Positions 16,651 through 25,014 of a stretch of DNA of 32,334 nt are shown here, one piece after another. Positions within the stretch are counted from its first letter, which is position 1. The number at the start of each line of letters is the position of its first letter. The notes beneath the pieces are model-generated. The model made no database searches, was not told the origin of the DNA, and saw nothing but the letters and a program-made list of their open reading frames with translations. This stretch comes from JAVBPA01 sp031549925. GTDB lineage: Bacteria > Bacillota > Clostridia > Oscillospirales > CAG-272. The position numbers were made by a program, and so were the translations under genes. The stretch is from positions 1 to 32,334 of the forward strand of contig JAVBPA010000077.1 in assembly GCA_031549925.1 (NCBI GenBank). Direction: 5' to 3'.

Positions 16651-16743
16651 CGATTAATATAGGTTGAAAATAAAATTGAAAAAAATCATTAAAGGATACT
16701 TATATCATAAATATTAACGGATAGTAAAAAATAGCAGTATTTA

Positions 16744-16772
16744 TTGACCTTTTTGCAGTTATATGGTATAAT
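16744..16772 (+). promoter_or_regulatory. SigA promoter for the manganese riboswitch transcript
   Basis: TTGACC (16744-16749) and TATAAT (16767-16772) are separated by 17 bases. The expected start, near 16779, is exactly at the base of the aptamer P1 stem. Confidence 0.85.
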
Positions 16773-16779
16773 CATACCA

Positions 16780-16918
16780 ACATGAGGGAGTAGTTGACGC
16801 CGTCAGCGTTTCAAGTCAACAACATGACCGGGTATAAAATATATAACCCCCGATCTGGCTTGGATTAAATAACGAGACTTGTGTACAGTGTGGTTTTGCC
16901 TGTACATAAGTCTTTTTT
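16780..16918 (+). promoter_or_regulatory. yybP-ykoY (manganese) riboswitch
   Basis: Conserved elements appear in order: a GGGAGTAG box at 16787-16794, the P2 stem GTTGAC (16793-16798) with GTCAAC (16815-16820), then CATGACCGGG, a GGGT/ACCC stem-loop, CTGGCTTGGAT, and the 3' box AACGAGAC (16871-16878). Aptamer stem P1 is ACATGAG (16780-16786) with CTTGTGT (16878-16884). The 3' strand of P1 is also the 5' arm of a strong terminator, so the aptamer and terminator cannot form together. In this family Mn2+ stabilises the aptamer, so the predicted output is ON with manganese. The downstream P-type ATPase is a known kind of target for this class. Confidence 0.9.
16876..16918 (+). terminator. Riboswitch-controlled intrinsic terminator
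   Basis: GACTTGTGTACAG (16876-16888) pairs with CTGTACATAAGTC (16900-16912) over 13 bp with one G-T pair and an 11-base loop, followed by six T (16913-16918). Its 5' arm overlaps the P1 3' strand of the manganese aptamer. Confidence 0.93.
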
Positions 16919-16989
16919 ACAGCCTAAATGTATAAAGGAAGTAAGAGGAAAAACAGGCAGAATAAATTTATTTAAAGAGGAAAAACGGA

Positions 16990-19641
16990 ATGAAGTATTA
17001 TCTGGAAAGCTCGGCAAACGTAATCAGCGAACTCGGAAGCACTAAAAACGGTTTGACTTCGGAAGAAGCCGCAAAAAGGCTTGAACAATACGGCAAAAAT
17101 AAATTAGCTGAAAGCAAAAAGAAATCCATAATCATACGATTTTTGGAGCAGCTCGCAAATCCCATGGTAATCGTTTTAATAGCTGCCGCCGTAATATCCG
17201 GTATAACATCATTTTTGGCACAAGAGTCCTTTGCCGATGTCTATATCATACTTGCGGTTGTTATTATAAACTCGGTACTCGGAGTAATTCAGGAAAGCAA
17301 AGCGGAAAAGGCGATTGAAGCTTTACGCGAAATGTCGTCGTCCACATCGAAAGTTTTGCGCGACGGTTCTTTAACCGTTATAAAAAGCGAAGATCTTGTC
17401 GTAGGCGACGTTGTTTTGCTGGAAGCCGGAGATGCCGTACCCGCTGATGCCCGCATTATAGAATGTGCTTCGCTTAAAGCCGAGGAAGCCGCTTTGACCG
17501 GAGAATCTGTTCCGGTTGAAAAGGAAATTGATGCGATACTGATGAAAAGCTCCGACAAGGATATACCTCTGGGAGACCGCGTAAACATGCTTTATATGGG
17601 AAGCGCGGTGGTATACGGACGCGGACGCGCGGTTATATGCGGGTCGGGAATGGATACCGAAATGGGTAAAATAGCCCACGCATTGACCGAAGCTGAGGAA
17701 GGGCAGACTCCTTTGCAGATAAAACTTTCTTCTCTCAGTAAAATACTTACTTATCTTGTTATCGGAATTTGTCTGTTTATATTCGCTTTCAGTTTGATAA
17801 AATCAGGTGATTTTTCATCTTCCTCAATACTTTCCACATTTATGCTTGCTGTCAGCCTTGCTGTCGCGGCTATTCCGGAAGGTCTCGCCGCGGTTGTAAC
17901 TATCGTTCTCTCTATCGGCGTTACAAAAATGTCAAAACATAATGCGATTATACGCCGTTTGACCGCTGTTGAAACGCTGGGCTGTACGCAGGTTATATGT
18001 TCGGATAAAACCGGAACTCTGACTCAAAACAAAATGACTGTTGTAGAATACAGCGGTTCCGATGAAGTATTGCTAGCTTCCTCTCTTGCACTTTGCAGTG
18101 ATTCGGAGCTTAACTCGGAAGGCGTTGCGGAAGGTGATCCGACACAATGCGCCGTTGTAAATTACGCAAACAAACTGGGTTATCCTAAAAATAAACTGTC
18201 TGCGGAAAATCCGCGTGTGGGTGAAATTCCTTTTGATTCAATGCGAAAGCTAATGACTACCGTGCATAGTTCAAAAGAGGGAAAATATATTCAGCATACA
18301 ACCGGAGCACCGGATGTTGTCATATCAAAATGCGAGTTCTATTTCAAAGGCGGAGATATTTTGCCTATGACAATTGAAACACGCAACTATTATATTGCGG
18401 AAAACCGCCGTCTTGCCGGAAAAGCGCTGCGTGTTCTGGCCGCTTCTTTTAAATTGCACGATATCGCTCCCGTTTCGTATGATCCGGATAAACTGGAAAA
18501 TTCACTTGTATTTATAGGGCTTGTCGGAATGATAGACCCCGTCCGCGAAGAAGTTCCGTCGGCTATAAACGAATGTAAAAACGCGGGTATACGTCCGATT
18601 ATGATAACAGGCGACCACCGCGATACTGCTGCGGCAATTGCAATGCAGCTCGGAATCATAAAAGATCCGTCAGAAGCGATTACAGGCGCTCAGCTTGATG
18701 AAATACCGGACAGCGTATTTGCCGAGGAAGTTGAAAAATATTCGGTTTACGCTCGTGTCAAACCCGAAAACAAAGTCCGCATAGTCAATGCGTGGCGCGC
18801 TAAAGGCTGTATTACCGCGATGACCGGAGACGGAGTAAATGACGCTCCCTCAATCAAAAGCGCGGATATCGGCGTTGGTATGGGTATAACCGGAACAGAC
18901 GTAACAAAGAATGTGGCTGATATGATATTGGCGGATGATAACTTTGCGACGATTGTTAAGGCTGTCGCCGAAGGAAGAAGAATTTACGACAATATCTGCA
19001 AGGCTATAAACTTCCTGCTTTCTTCAAACCTTTCAGAGGTTATATCGATATTTACAGCCACTCTGATGGGTTTCGTAATAATGAAGCCTATCCATATACT
19101 TTGGATAAATCTGATAACCGACTCTCTGCCTGCTTTGGCTCTGGGTATGGAAAAAGAAGAACCGGGACTTATGGAACGTAAACCCCGTGAAGCACGCGAA
19201 GGTATTTTTGCGAACGGAGCCGGTTTTGCTATTTTTTATCAGGGACTTGCGGTGGCTTTATTAACTTTGATTTCATATTTTGTTGGTCACTATATGGAAA
19301 GCGGAGTTTGGGAAATAACACAAAGTGCGGATGGTATGACAATGGCGTTTTTGACTATGTCCATGGCGGAAATATTCCATTCATACAATATGAGATCACA
19401 AAAAATATCGATTTTTAAACTAAAACACGGAAATATATATCTGGTCGGAGCGATGATTATCGCACTTGTACTGACAACCGCTGTTATAAGTATTCCTTTC
19501 TTAAATGAAATATTCGAATTTGAAAGTATTCAGATAGATGAATATTTCGCCGCTTTGATAATATCGTTCATGATAATACCTATAGTTGAAATAGTAAAGC
19601 TTATAAATAATATCATCACAAAAAACAAGAAGAAAAAATAA
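16990..19641 (+). CDS. P-type ATPase of the Ca2+/Mn2+ (P2A) type
   Basis: This 883-residue cation pump has all core motifs: TGES at 170-173, 'AAIPEGLAAV' (membrane helix 4, with Glu of the PEGL motif), the phosphorylated Asp339 in 'CSDKTGTLTQ', 'MITGDH' and 'TGDGVNDAPS'. Ion-site residues of the calcium-pump type are kept in helices 5 and 6 ('LSSNLSEV', Asn and Glu; 'WINLITDSLP', Asn, Thr and Asp). By sequence alone it would be called a calcium exporter; the manganese riboswitch in its leader argues that Mn2+ efflux is a real function. AGAGG lies 9 bases before the ATG. Its TAA is followed with no gap by the ATG of the lipoprotein gene, so the two form an operon. Confidence 0.95.
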   Translation: MKYYLESSANVISELGSTKNGLTSEEAAKRLEQYGKNKLAESKKKSIIIRFLEQLANPMVIVLIAAAVISGITSFLAQESFADVYIILAVVIINSVLGVIQESKAEKAIEALREMSSSTSKVLRDGSLTVIKSEDLVVGDVVLLEAGDAVPADARIIECASLKAEEAALTGESVPVEKEIDAILMKSSDKDIPLGDRVNMLYMGSAVVYGRGRAVICGSGMDTEMGKIAHALTEAEEGQTPLQIKLSSLSKILTYLVIGICLFIFAFSLIKSGDFSSSSILSTFMLAVSLAVAAIPEGLAAVVTIVLSIGVTKMSKHNAIIRRLTAVETLGCTQVICSDKTGTLTQNKMTVVEYSGSDEVLLASSLALCSDSELNSEGVAEGDPTQCAVVNYANKLGYPKNKLSAENPRVGEIPFDSMRKLMTTVHSSKEGKYIQHTTGAPDVVISKCEFYFKGGDILPMTIETRNYYIAENRRLAGKALRVLAASFKLHDIAPVSYDPDKLENSLVFIGLVGMIDPVREEVPSAINECKNAGIRPIMITGDHRDTAAAIAMQLGIIKDPSEAITGAQLDEIPDSVFAEEVEKYSVYARVKPENKVRIVNAWRAKGCITAMTGDGVNDAPSIKSADIGVGMGITGTDVTKNVADMILADDNFATIVKAVAEGRRIYDNICKAINFLLSSNLSEVISIFTATLMGFVIMKPIHILWINLITDSLPALALGMEKEEPGLMERKPREAREGIFANGAGFAIFYQGLAVALLTLISYFVGHYMESGVWEITQSADGMTMAFLTMSMAEIFHSYNMRSQKISIFKLKHGNIYLVGAMIIALVLTTAVISIPFLNEIFEFESIQIDEYFAALIISFMIIPIVEIVKLINNIITKNKKKK

Positions 19642-20487
19642 ATGAAAAAAATATTATCGTCAAATGGTTTTAGACTTATTGTGTTATTTGCGGTTGTGAT
19701 TTCTCTTGCCTTTTCCTGTTCGGAAAACTTTAATAACGCTGATGTTTCCTCAAATAATGAGACAGAAGCAGAGGAATCATCAATAAAACAAACGGTTAAA
19801 GATGAAAAATTGACCGTTGTATGCCTGGGAGACAGCGTGACAGCCGGAGTTTTTGAATTAAAGCCCTGTGATTCGGTTTTTATGGGTTATGTATACGATC
19901 TTGAAGCTGCGTATCCATCCTTGCTTTGCAATAGGCTGAAAGACCGCGGATATGACGTGACGGTTTATAATGCGGGTATAAGCGGAGACACGGTTTATAA
20001 CGGCTACCGCAGACTTCAAAACGATGTATTAAAGCACAACCCCGATATTGTAACGGTTTGCTTTGGCTTAAATGATATCGGATATGAAGACGCGGATTAT
20101 TTTACCATGGGACTCGGAAATATTTTCGATGCTATCTGGGAATATAATCCGGATATAAAAATAGTCTATATGACGCCCAATATGATGGCGGACCGGATAC
20201 ATGAAGATACTAAAAACAGTGATTTGAATTATAGAATGGCTCAAAGCAATGTGTATGTGACAGAAAGCGGTTTGCTTGATATTTATATGGAAGCGGCAAA
20301 AAGCTTCTGCGCGGAAAAAGGAGTTCCGGTGTGCGACGCATATTCGCATTGGAAGGATTTATACAATAAAGGAGAGGACATCTCCGAGCTTCTGGCTTCG
20401 CATGTAGTCCATCCAAACCGCGAAATGCACGTAGTTTTTGCTGATATGCTGATCGATACATTGGTATCTAATTCCTATATAAAATAA
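19642..20487 (+). CDS. SGNH/GDSL hydrolase lipoprotein
   Basis: The 281-residue protein has a lipoprotein signal peptide (hydrophobic residues 10-25, lipobox 'AFSC' with the anchoring Cys at 26) and a low-complexity Glu/Ser/Asn linker, then an SGNH hydrolase domain. The four blocks are visible: 'LGDSVTAG' (nucleophile Ser), 'NAGISGDT' (Gly), 'FGLNDIG' (Asn) and 'SHVVHPN' (His). Such enzymes are esterases, often acting on acetylated glycans or lipids; this one would be anchored outside the membrane. It directly abuts the ATPase gene, so it should share the manganese switch. Why an esterase belongs in that unit is not obvious. Confidence 0.92.
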   Translation: MKKILSSNGFRLIVLFAVVISLAFSCSENFNNADVSSNNETEAEESSIKQTVKDEKLTVVCLGDSVTAGVFELKPCDSVFMGYVYDLEAAYPSLLCNRLKDRGYDVTVYNAGISGDTVYNGYRRLQNDVLKHNPDIVTVCFGLNDIGYEDADYFTMGLGNIFDAIWEYNPDIKIVYMTPNMMADRIHEDTKNSDLNYRMAQSNVYVTESGLLDIYMEAAKSFCAEKGVPVCDAYSHWKDLYNKGEDISELLASHVVHPNREMHVVFADMLIDTLVSNSYIK

Positions 20488-20578
20488 AATTCGCAATTAT
20501 AACAGCTTAGAATTTAAAATAGGTATGGCTTTTTTGCATGAATTGGGTTTCGAAAATTCAAAAAATGTTATTTATCAC

Positions 20579-20607
20579 TTGACACAACGGCAAAAATAAC
20601 ATATAAT
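20579..20607 (+). promoter_or_regulatory. SigA promoter for aspartate kinase
   Basis: TTGACA (20579-20584) and TATAAT (20602-20607) are separated by 17 bases, a perfect consensus. The leader of about 130 bases to the start codon shows no lysine riboswitch elements. Confidence 0.88.
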
Positions 20608-20745
20608 ATAACGGTTATACTACAATACAGCGATTATGTACCGATAATAATAAACATTATTTCGGATTTTACATATCCTTAATATATAAACTGTATTTAT
20701 TATTTGAATTGTTAATCCAATAAAATTGCATAGGAGGCATGACCG

Positions 20746-22158
20746 TTGCAGCAAACATATATTATTGAAAACAATGAACCGGTTGAGTGTCAAGCTCAAA
20801 TAGAAAGTCCGGTCTTCGATTATAATATTCCGCGTGATTATAAATTAAAAGTAGTTAAATTCGGCGGAACTTCACTTGCGGACGCGGTGCAATTTAAAAA
20901 AACCGCCGATATAGTTTTGGCAGAGGACAGCCGCCGCTATGTAATTCCCTCAGCCCCCGGCAAACGTTTCAGCAGTGATATAAAAGTAACGGATATGCTT
21001 TATGAATGTTATGAGCTTGCGGCAAAAGGGCAGGATATAAACGGCTGTTTTGAAAATATAGCGAACCGTTACCGCGATATTATCGCAGGTTTAGGGATCG
21101 AAAATTTTTCCCTTGAAGAAGAGTTTTTAAAAATTAAGAGTGCGATAATAAACAAAGCCGGACGCGATTATGCCGCCAGCCGGGGTGAATACCTTGCCGG
21201 ACTCATTATGTCAAGATATCTAAATTACGATTTTATCGATCCTGCGGAAGTTATTTTTTTCGGGGAAGACGGACGTTTTGATCCCGAATATACAAATAAA
21301 GTTTTAGGCAGAGTTTTGGCTGAACATTATAACGCGGTTATTCCCGGTTTTTACGGTTCTATGCCGAACGATACTATAAAAACTTTTTCAAGAGGCGGTT
21401 CTGATATAACCGGTTCTATCGTAGCCCGCGCCGTTGAAGCTGATCTTTATGAAAACTGGACGGATGTTTCGGGATTTTTAATGGCGGATCCGCGTATAGT
21501 AAAAGATCCCAAAGTTATTAAAATAATTACTTATAACGAACTTCGCGAACTTTCTTATATGGGGGCTACCGTTCTTCACGAAGATGCGATATTCCCCGTA
21601 AGATTTGCCGGAATACCGATAAATATACGCAATACGAACGATCCTTCAGCAGAAGGTACTATGATAGTATCAAACGCAAAAGAACAGCCGGAACATAGAA
21701 TAACAGGCGTTGCAGGCAGAAAAGGATTCTGCGTTATAACTATAGAAAAAGATATGATGAATTCAGAACTCGGTTTCGGACGCAAATTGCTTGAAGCTAT
21801 AGAAAAACTGGGTATACTGTTTGAGCATTTGCCTTCCGGGATTGATACGATGAGCGTTGTATTGAACGAAAAAGCTATTGAGGGAAAACGCGAAGATTTA
21901 ATAAATGCGATATGTAAAGCGGTAGAACCGGAAAGTATTTCAATTGAAAACGGTCTTGCTTTGCTTGCGGTAGTCGGACGCGGAATGAAAAACGCCAAAG
22001 GAACAGCCGCAAAAGTTTTCCGCGCGATTGCGGAAGCTGATGTCAGCGTCAGAACAATAGATCAGGGATCTTCCGAGCTTAACATTATTGTCGGAGTATC
22101 CGAAGAAGATCTCGAAAAATCAATTTGTTCGATATACAGAGAATTTGTTGTATATTAA
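20746..22158 (+). CDS. lysC: Aspartate kinase (monofunctional, with tandem ACT domains)
   Basis: The 470-residue enzyme makes aspartyl phosphate, the first step toward lysine, threonine, methionine and diaminopimelate. The kinase motif 'VVKFGGTSLA' begins near residue 35, 'FSRGGSDITGSIVA' is the amino-acid-kinase signature, and two C-terminal ACT regions ('GVAGRKGFCVITIEKD', 'LALLAVVGRGMKNAKG') would give feedback control by an amino acid. The start is TTG at 20746, set by GGAGG at 20733-20737; the ATG at 20739 is out of frame and closes quickly. The N-terminus carries about 32 extra residues before the usual beginning. The hairpin TTGCAC/GTGCAA (22161-22181) after the stop lacks a T-run. Confidence 0.95.
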   Translation: MQQTYIIENNEPVECQAQIESPVFDYNIPRDYKLKVVKFGGTSLADAVQFKKTADIVLAEDSRRYVIPSAPGKRFSSDIKVTDMLYECYELAAKGQDINGCFENIANRYRDIIAGLGIENFSLEEEFLKIKSAIINKAGRDYAASRGEYLAGLIMSRYLNYDFIDPAEVIFFGEDGRFDPEYTNKVLGRVLAEHYNAVIPGFYGSMPNDTIKTFSRGGSDITGSIVARAVEADLYENWTDVSGFLMADPRIVKDPKVIKIITYNELRELSYMGATVLHEDAIFPVRFAGIPINIRNTNDPSAEGTMIVSNAKEQPEHRITGVAGRKGFCVITIEKDMMNSELGFGRKLLEAIEKLGILFEHLPSGIDTMSVVLNEKAIEGKREDLINAICKAVEPESISIENGLALLAVVGRGMKNAKGTAAKVFRAIAEADVSVRTIDQGSSELNIIVGVSEEDLEKSICSIYREFVVY

Positions 22159-22210
22159 TATTGCACAAAAAAACGGTGCAATCCGGTGCAATAATAAACA
22201 ATATTACATA

Positions 22211-22239
22211 TTTACAAAATGAAAAATATATGATATAAT
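22211..22239 (+). promoter_or_regulatory. SigA promoter for the T-box transcript
   Basis: TTTACA (22211-22216) and TATAAT (22234-22239) are 17 bases apart. Transcription would start near 22246, just before Stem I of the T-box. Confidence 0.75.
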
Positions 22240-22245
22240 AACATA

Positions 22246-22553
22246 ATAGAGACAAAGGCAAAGACGGAGCAAAGTAGGTACAAACCCGCTGCAGAGAAGA
22301 ATACAAAGCTGAGAGTATTCCGCGGAACCGTTGCACTGAAACTCACTCCAGAGCCTGACACTGAAAATGAAAAGTAAGCTGTCACGGGTATTCCGCCGTT
22401 ACACGGATAGGGCATTATGATGTGCCTGAAAAAAGAGATCCATGCAGATGTTATGTTTATTTAATGTCCGCAGGGATAAATTCGGTGGTACCGCGGAGTA
22501 ATTATGTTAACTTCGTCCGATGCGTGAAAAACGCATTAGGCGGAGTTTTTTTT
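22246..22553 (+). promoter_or_regulatory. T-box leader (tRNA-sensing riboswitch)
   Basis: The signature T-box sequence GGTGGTACCGCGG spans 22484-22496 and contains the TGGT that pairs with the uncharged tRNA end. Stem I is readable: AGGC (22256-22259) with GCCT (22353-22356), a kink-turn-like internal loop, GGAG (22266-22269) with CTCC (22346-22349), the loop-E pair AGTA (22273-22276) and GAA (22338-22340), and apical stems CCGC/GCGG and GAATAC/GTATTC. The specifier lies just after GAA, in ACTCA at 22341-22345; CTC (Leu) is favoured because a purine follows, but ACT (Thr) cannot be excluded. Uncharged tRNA should allow read-through into the acyl-CoA synthetase gene. Confidence 0.93.
22509..22553 (+). 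terminator. T-box-controlled intrinsic terminator
   Basis: AACTTCGTCCGATGCGT (22509-22525) pairs with ACGCATTAGGCGGAGTT (22531-22547) around a GAAAA loop, with one mismatch and several G-T pairs, followed by T through 22553. It is the default OFF structure competing with the antiterminator. Confidence 0.95.
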
Positions 22554-22655
22554 ATTGTCAAATAAAAGCAAAAAATACTTAGGAAATTTATTTTAACCGG
22601 AACAAAAAACTATTATTAAATAACCAAAACAAAGATTATTTTCGGAGGCATAAAA

Positions 22656-24332
22656 ATGGAATTCATAGATATTACCATCGGCGAATGGATGGATAAAATG
22701 GCAAAAGAATATGGTGACAGACCTGCGGTCACTTTTGAAGACGATATAAACGGAGAACATATTTCATACAGAAAAAATTACCGCGATTTTAACGCACACT
22801 GCGACAAGATAGCTAAAGCGTTTTTGGCTATGGGTATAAAAAAGGGAGATCATATTGCCATATGGGCGACTAATTACCCGCAATGGCTCCTCACATTATT
22901 TGCTGCTGTAAAGATCGGCGCGGTACTGATAACGGTAAATACTGCGTATAAAATACATGACGCCAGTTATCTGCTCCGTCAGTCGGATGCTAAAATGCTG
23001 GTTATGTGCGACGGTTATAAAGATGTTAATTATGTTAATATCATAAATGAACTTTGTCCGGAAATAAAAGACTGCGAACGTGATTCAATAAAAGCCGCCG
23101 CACTCCCCGAGCTTCGCATTGTTGTCACAATCGATAAAACTACTTATCCGGGAATGTATAACTGGGAAGAACTTGAAAAAATTTCGGATAAAACTTCTGA
23201 TGAAGATTATGACGAAGCCAGAAAAGGTCTTAATTGCTATGAAGTTATAAATATGCAGTATACCTCCGGTACTACAGGCTTTCCGAAGGGTGTAATGCTC
23301 ACCCATTATAATATATTGAATAACGGAAAAACCATCGGCGACTGTATGAAATTTACCGAAAACGACCGTCTTTGCATATCCGTTCCGCTTTTCCATTGCT
23401 TCGGACTTGTTCTCGGCACTATGGCATCTATTACCCACGCGGCTAATATTGTACTTGAAAATTATTACAGCCCCACAAAAGTACTAAGAACGCTTGAACG
23501 CGAACAATGCACCGCTTACCACGGCGTACCTACCATGTTTATTGCGATTCTTGAACATCCCGATTTTAAAAAATACAAATTGAATTTAAGAACGGGAATT
23601 ATGGCGGGTTCACCCTGCCCGATAAAAACAATGCAGCAGGTTATCGACGAAATGGGTATGTCTGAAATAACTATCACATACGGTCAGACAGAAGCTTCTC
23701 CGGGTTGTACGCAGACAACTACAGACGACAGCATAACCAAGCGCGTAACAACTGTAGGAAGGTCATTCCCGGGTGTTGAAACAAAAATAATCAATCCCGA
23801 AACCGGCGAAGAATTACCGGCAAATCAAATCGGTGAATTCTGCGCCAGAGGATATAACATCATGAGCGGTTATTATAAAATGCCGGAGGCGACCGCACAG
23901 GTTATCGACAAAGAAGGGTGGCTCCATACGGGAGATCTCGCTTGCCGTGACGAAGACGGTTATTATAAGATAACCGGAAGAATCAAGGATATGATAATCC
24001 GCGGAGGTGAAAATATTTATCCGAAAGAAATCGAAGATTTTATATACACACATCCCTGCGTGCGTGATGTTCAGGTGGTGGGTGCTCCGTCAAAAGCATA
24101 CGGAGAAGAGGTATGCGCTTTTGTTATAAAAAAAGAGAACGTTTCAGTTACGGAAGAAGAAATAATAGATTATGTAAAAAATAATATGGCTAAATATAAA
24201 AAGCCATCGTATGTTATATTTATCGACCAGTTCCCGATGAATGCGGCGGGTAAAATATTGAAATATAAGCTCCGTGAAACGGCAATAGAAACATTAAATC
24301 TCCAGGCTGCGGCATCCATAGAAACGGCTTGA
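22656..24332 (+). CDS. Acyl-CoA synthetase (AMP-forming, medium/long-chain type)
   Basis: This 558-residue ANL-superfamily enzyme activates a carboxylic acid to its acyl-adenylate and then to the CoA thioester. The motifs are complete: the ATP loop 'YTSGTTGFPKG' at 202-212, 'YGQTEASPG', 'HTGDLA', the hinge 'GRIKDMIIRGGENIYPKEIE', and the catalytic Lys in 'NAAGKILKYKLRE'. The sequence is of the FadD-like type; the acid is unknown and could be a short branched acid rather than a fatty acid. GGAGG at 22643-22647 sits 8 bases before the ATG. It is the only gene after the T-box terminator, and a separate terminator follows at 24452. Confidence 0.93.
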   Translation: MEFIDITIGEWMDKMAKEYGDRPAVTFEDDINGEHISYRKNYRDFNAHCDKIAKAFLAMGIKKGDHIAIWATNYPQWLLTLFAAVKIGAVLITVNTAYKIHDASYLLRQSDAKMLVMCDGYKDVNYVNIINELCPEIKDCERDSIKAAALPELRIVVTIDKTTYPGMYNWEELEKISDKTSDEDYDEARKGLNCYEVINMQYTSGTTGFPKGVMLTHYNILNNGKTIGDCMKFTENDRLCISVPLFHCFGLVLGTMASITHAANIVLENYYSPTKVLRTLEREQCTAYHGVPTMFIAILEHPDFKKYKLNLRTGIMAGSPCPIKTMQQVIDEMGMSEITITYGQTEASPGCTQTTTDDSITKRVTTVGRSFPGVETKIINPETGEELPANQIGEFCARGYNIMSGYYKMPEATAQVIDKEGWLHTGDLACRDEDGYYKITGRIKDMIIRGGENIYPKEIEDFIYTHPCVRDVQVVGAPSKAYGEEVCAFVIKKENVSVTEEEIIDYVKNNMAKYKKPSYVIFIDQFPMNAAGKILKYKLRETAIETLNLQAAASIETA

Positions 24333-24347
24333 TTTTAGGTGTTTGCG

Positions 24348-24410
24348 GTTACGGGGCGGGAGATACGGGATACGGTCGCTTTTTTGCGAAAAAAAGCTCC
24401 GCAAAAAACG
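24348..24410 (+). repeat. Short dispersed element, copy 1
   Basis: Just after the acyl-CoA synthetase stop codon comes GTTACG, a GATACGG-GATACGG duplication ending in TACGGTCGCTTTT (24371-24383), a hairpin GCTTTTTT/AAAAAAGC (24378-24397), then CCGCAAAAAACG (24399-24410). The same order of parts recurs on the minus strand at 30752-30681, also just after a gene in sense orientation. Confidence 0.5.
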
Positions 24411-24451
24411 TAATTTGGGTTATAATTTCAAAAATAAAGCATAATAATAAA

Positions 24452-24493
24452 ACCTCGCTTAGTGTTTGTAACTTAGCGAGGTCTTTATATTTT
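24452..24493. terminator. Bidirectional intrinsic terminator
   Basis: ACCTCGCT (24452-24459) pairs with AGCGAGGT (24475-24482), extended by two pairs after a mismatch, followed by a T-rich tail on the plus strand and an AT-rich, T-containing stretch on the minus strand. It separates the convergent acyl-CoA synthetase and CD3324-like genes. Confidence 0.75.
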
Positions 24494-24498
24494 AATAA

Positions 24499-24765
24499 TC
24501 ATGGCTGGCTTTTTATTATTTTTCTGATACTGTCAACCGAAAGATAAAATCTGCCTGCGATTTCTTCAAACGAAAAATCCATTTCGTAAAGCTCGCGTAT
24601 GCGTTTATTCCGTTCTTCATACTGACGTCTTGCTCCGTTTTTATTACCCCATTTGCTCCGTGCTTCGGTTTTTGATGGTATGTACAGAATTACGCCGTCG
24701 GTATGCTGCTGGACAAGCTTTAAAAGCTCTTTCGGAAGGATATCCTTTGCGTTTAAATATTTCAA
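24499..24765 (-). CDS. CD3324-family small HTH protein
   Basis: This 88-residue protein matches the CD3324 family pattern: 'MKYLNAKDILPKELLKLVQQH', then 'GVILYIPSKTEARSKWG', and a C-terminal helix-turn-helix ('FEEIAGRFYLSVDSIRKIIKS'), related to Mor-type activators. It is likely a small DNA-binding regulator of unknown target. The start is TTG at 24765, with GAGGG 9 bases upstream; the family's usual N-terminus begins exactly here. It is preceded by a long leader with its own promoter, and not by a gene in close operon spacing. Confidence 0.85.
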   Translation of the reverse strand: MKYLNAKDILPKELLKLVQQHTDGVILYIPSKTEARSKWGNKNGARRQYEERNKRIRELYEMDFSFEEIAGRFYLSVDSIRKIIKSQP

Positions 24766-25008
24766 TATCGCGTACCCTCACAAGTTATATATACACAATA
24801 AAATATCGCACCGGAGGAGCGGTGTTTTTAGTACAGTCACTCCCACGGTACGGGTATATGTCTCGTCCGCGAAATAATCATTTGAAAAGAAATTTACGCT
24901 GCGAAACTTATACCAAAATCACCATTTTCGTGATCATCATTTGAGAAACCCATCTCCTTTCATCAGCGTATTACAGTTACATACAGCTGCGCACACTGCT
25001 TTCACCGC
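24766..25008 (-). other. Long leader (about 240 bases) of the CD3324-like gene
   Basis: No gene is seen here. The stretch should be transcribed from the promoter at 25015-25043. It holds a hairpin CACCG/CGGTG with a 6-base loop (24809-24824), which on the opposite (plus) strand is followed by five T and looks like a terminator with no matching gene, and a smaller stem ATCAC/GTGAT. An AAAGGAG is followed by tiny open frames (10-19 codons) with poor spacing. A regulatory RNA is possible; nothing matches a class I know. The remaining 25044-25143 shows nothing clear. Confidence 0.4.
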
Positions 25009-25014
25009 GTTTGT

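Noticed and set aside
20614..20738. Lysine riboswitch in the aspartate kinase leader
   Set aside because: The leader is too short (about 130 bases), AT-rich and lacks the conserved junction sequences and a terminator.
24329..24547. A 72-codon plus-strand frame after the acyl-CoA synthetase
   Set aside because: It overlaps the synthetase stop, reads through the dispersed repeat and the terminator hairpin, and has no ribosome site.
24808..24830. A plus-strand intrinsic terminator (CACCG/CGGTG followed by T5)
   Set aside because: No plus-strand gene or promoter precedes it between the 24452 terminator and this point, so I treat it as a hairpin in the minus-strand leader.
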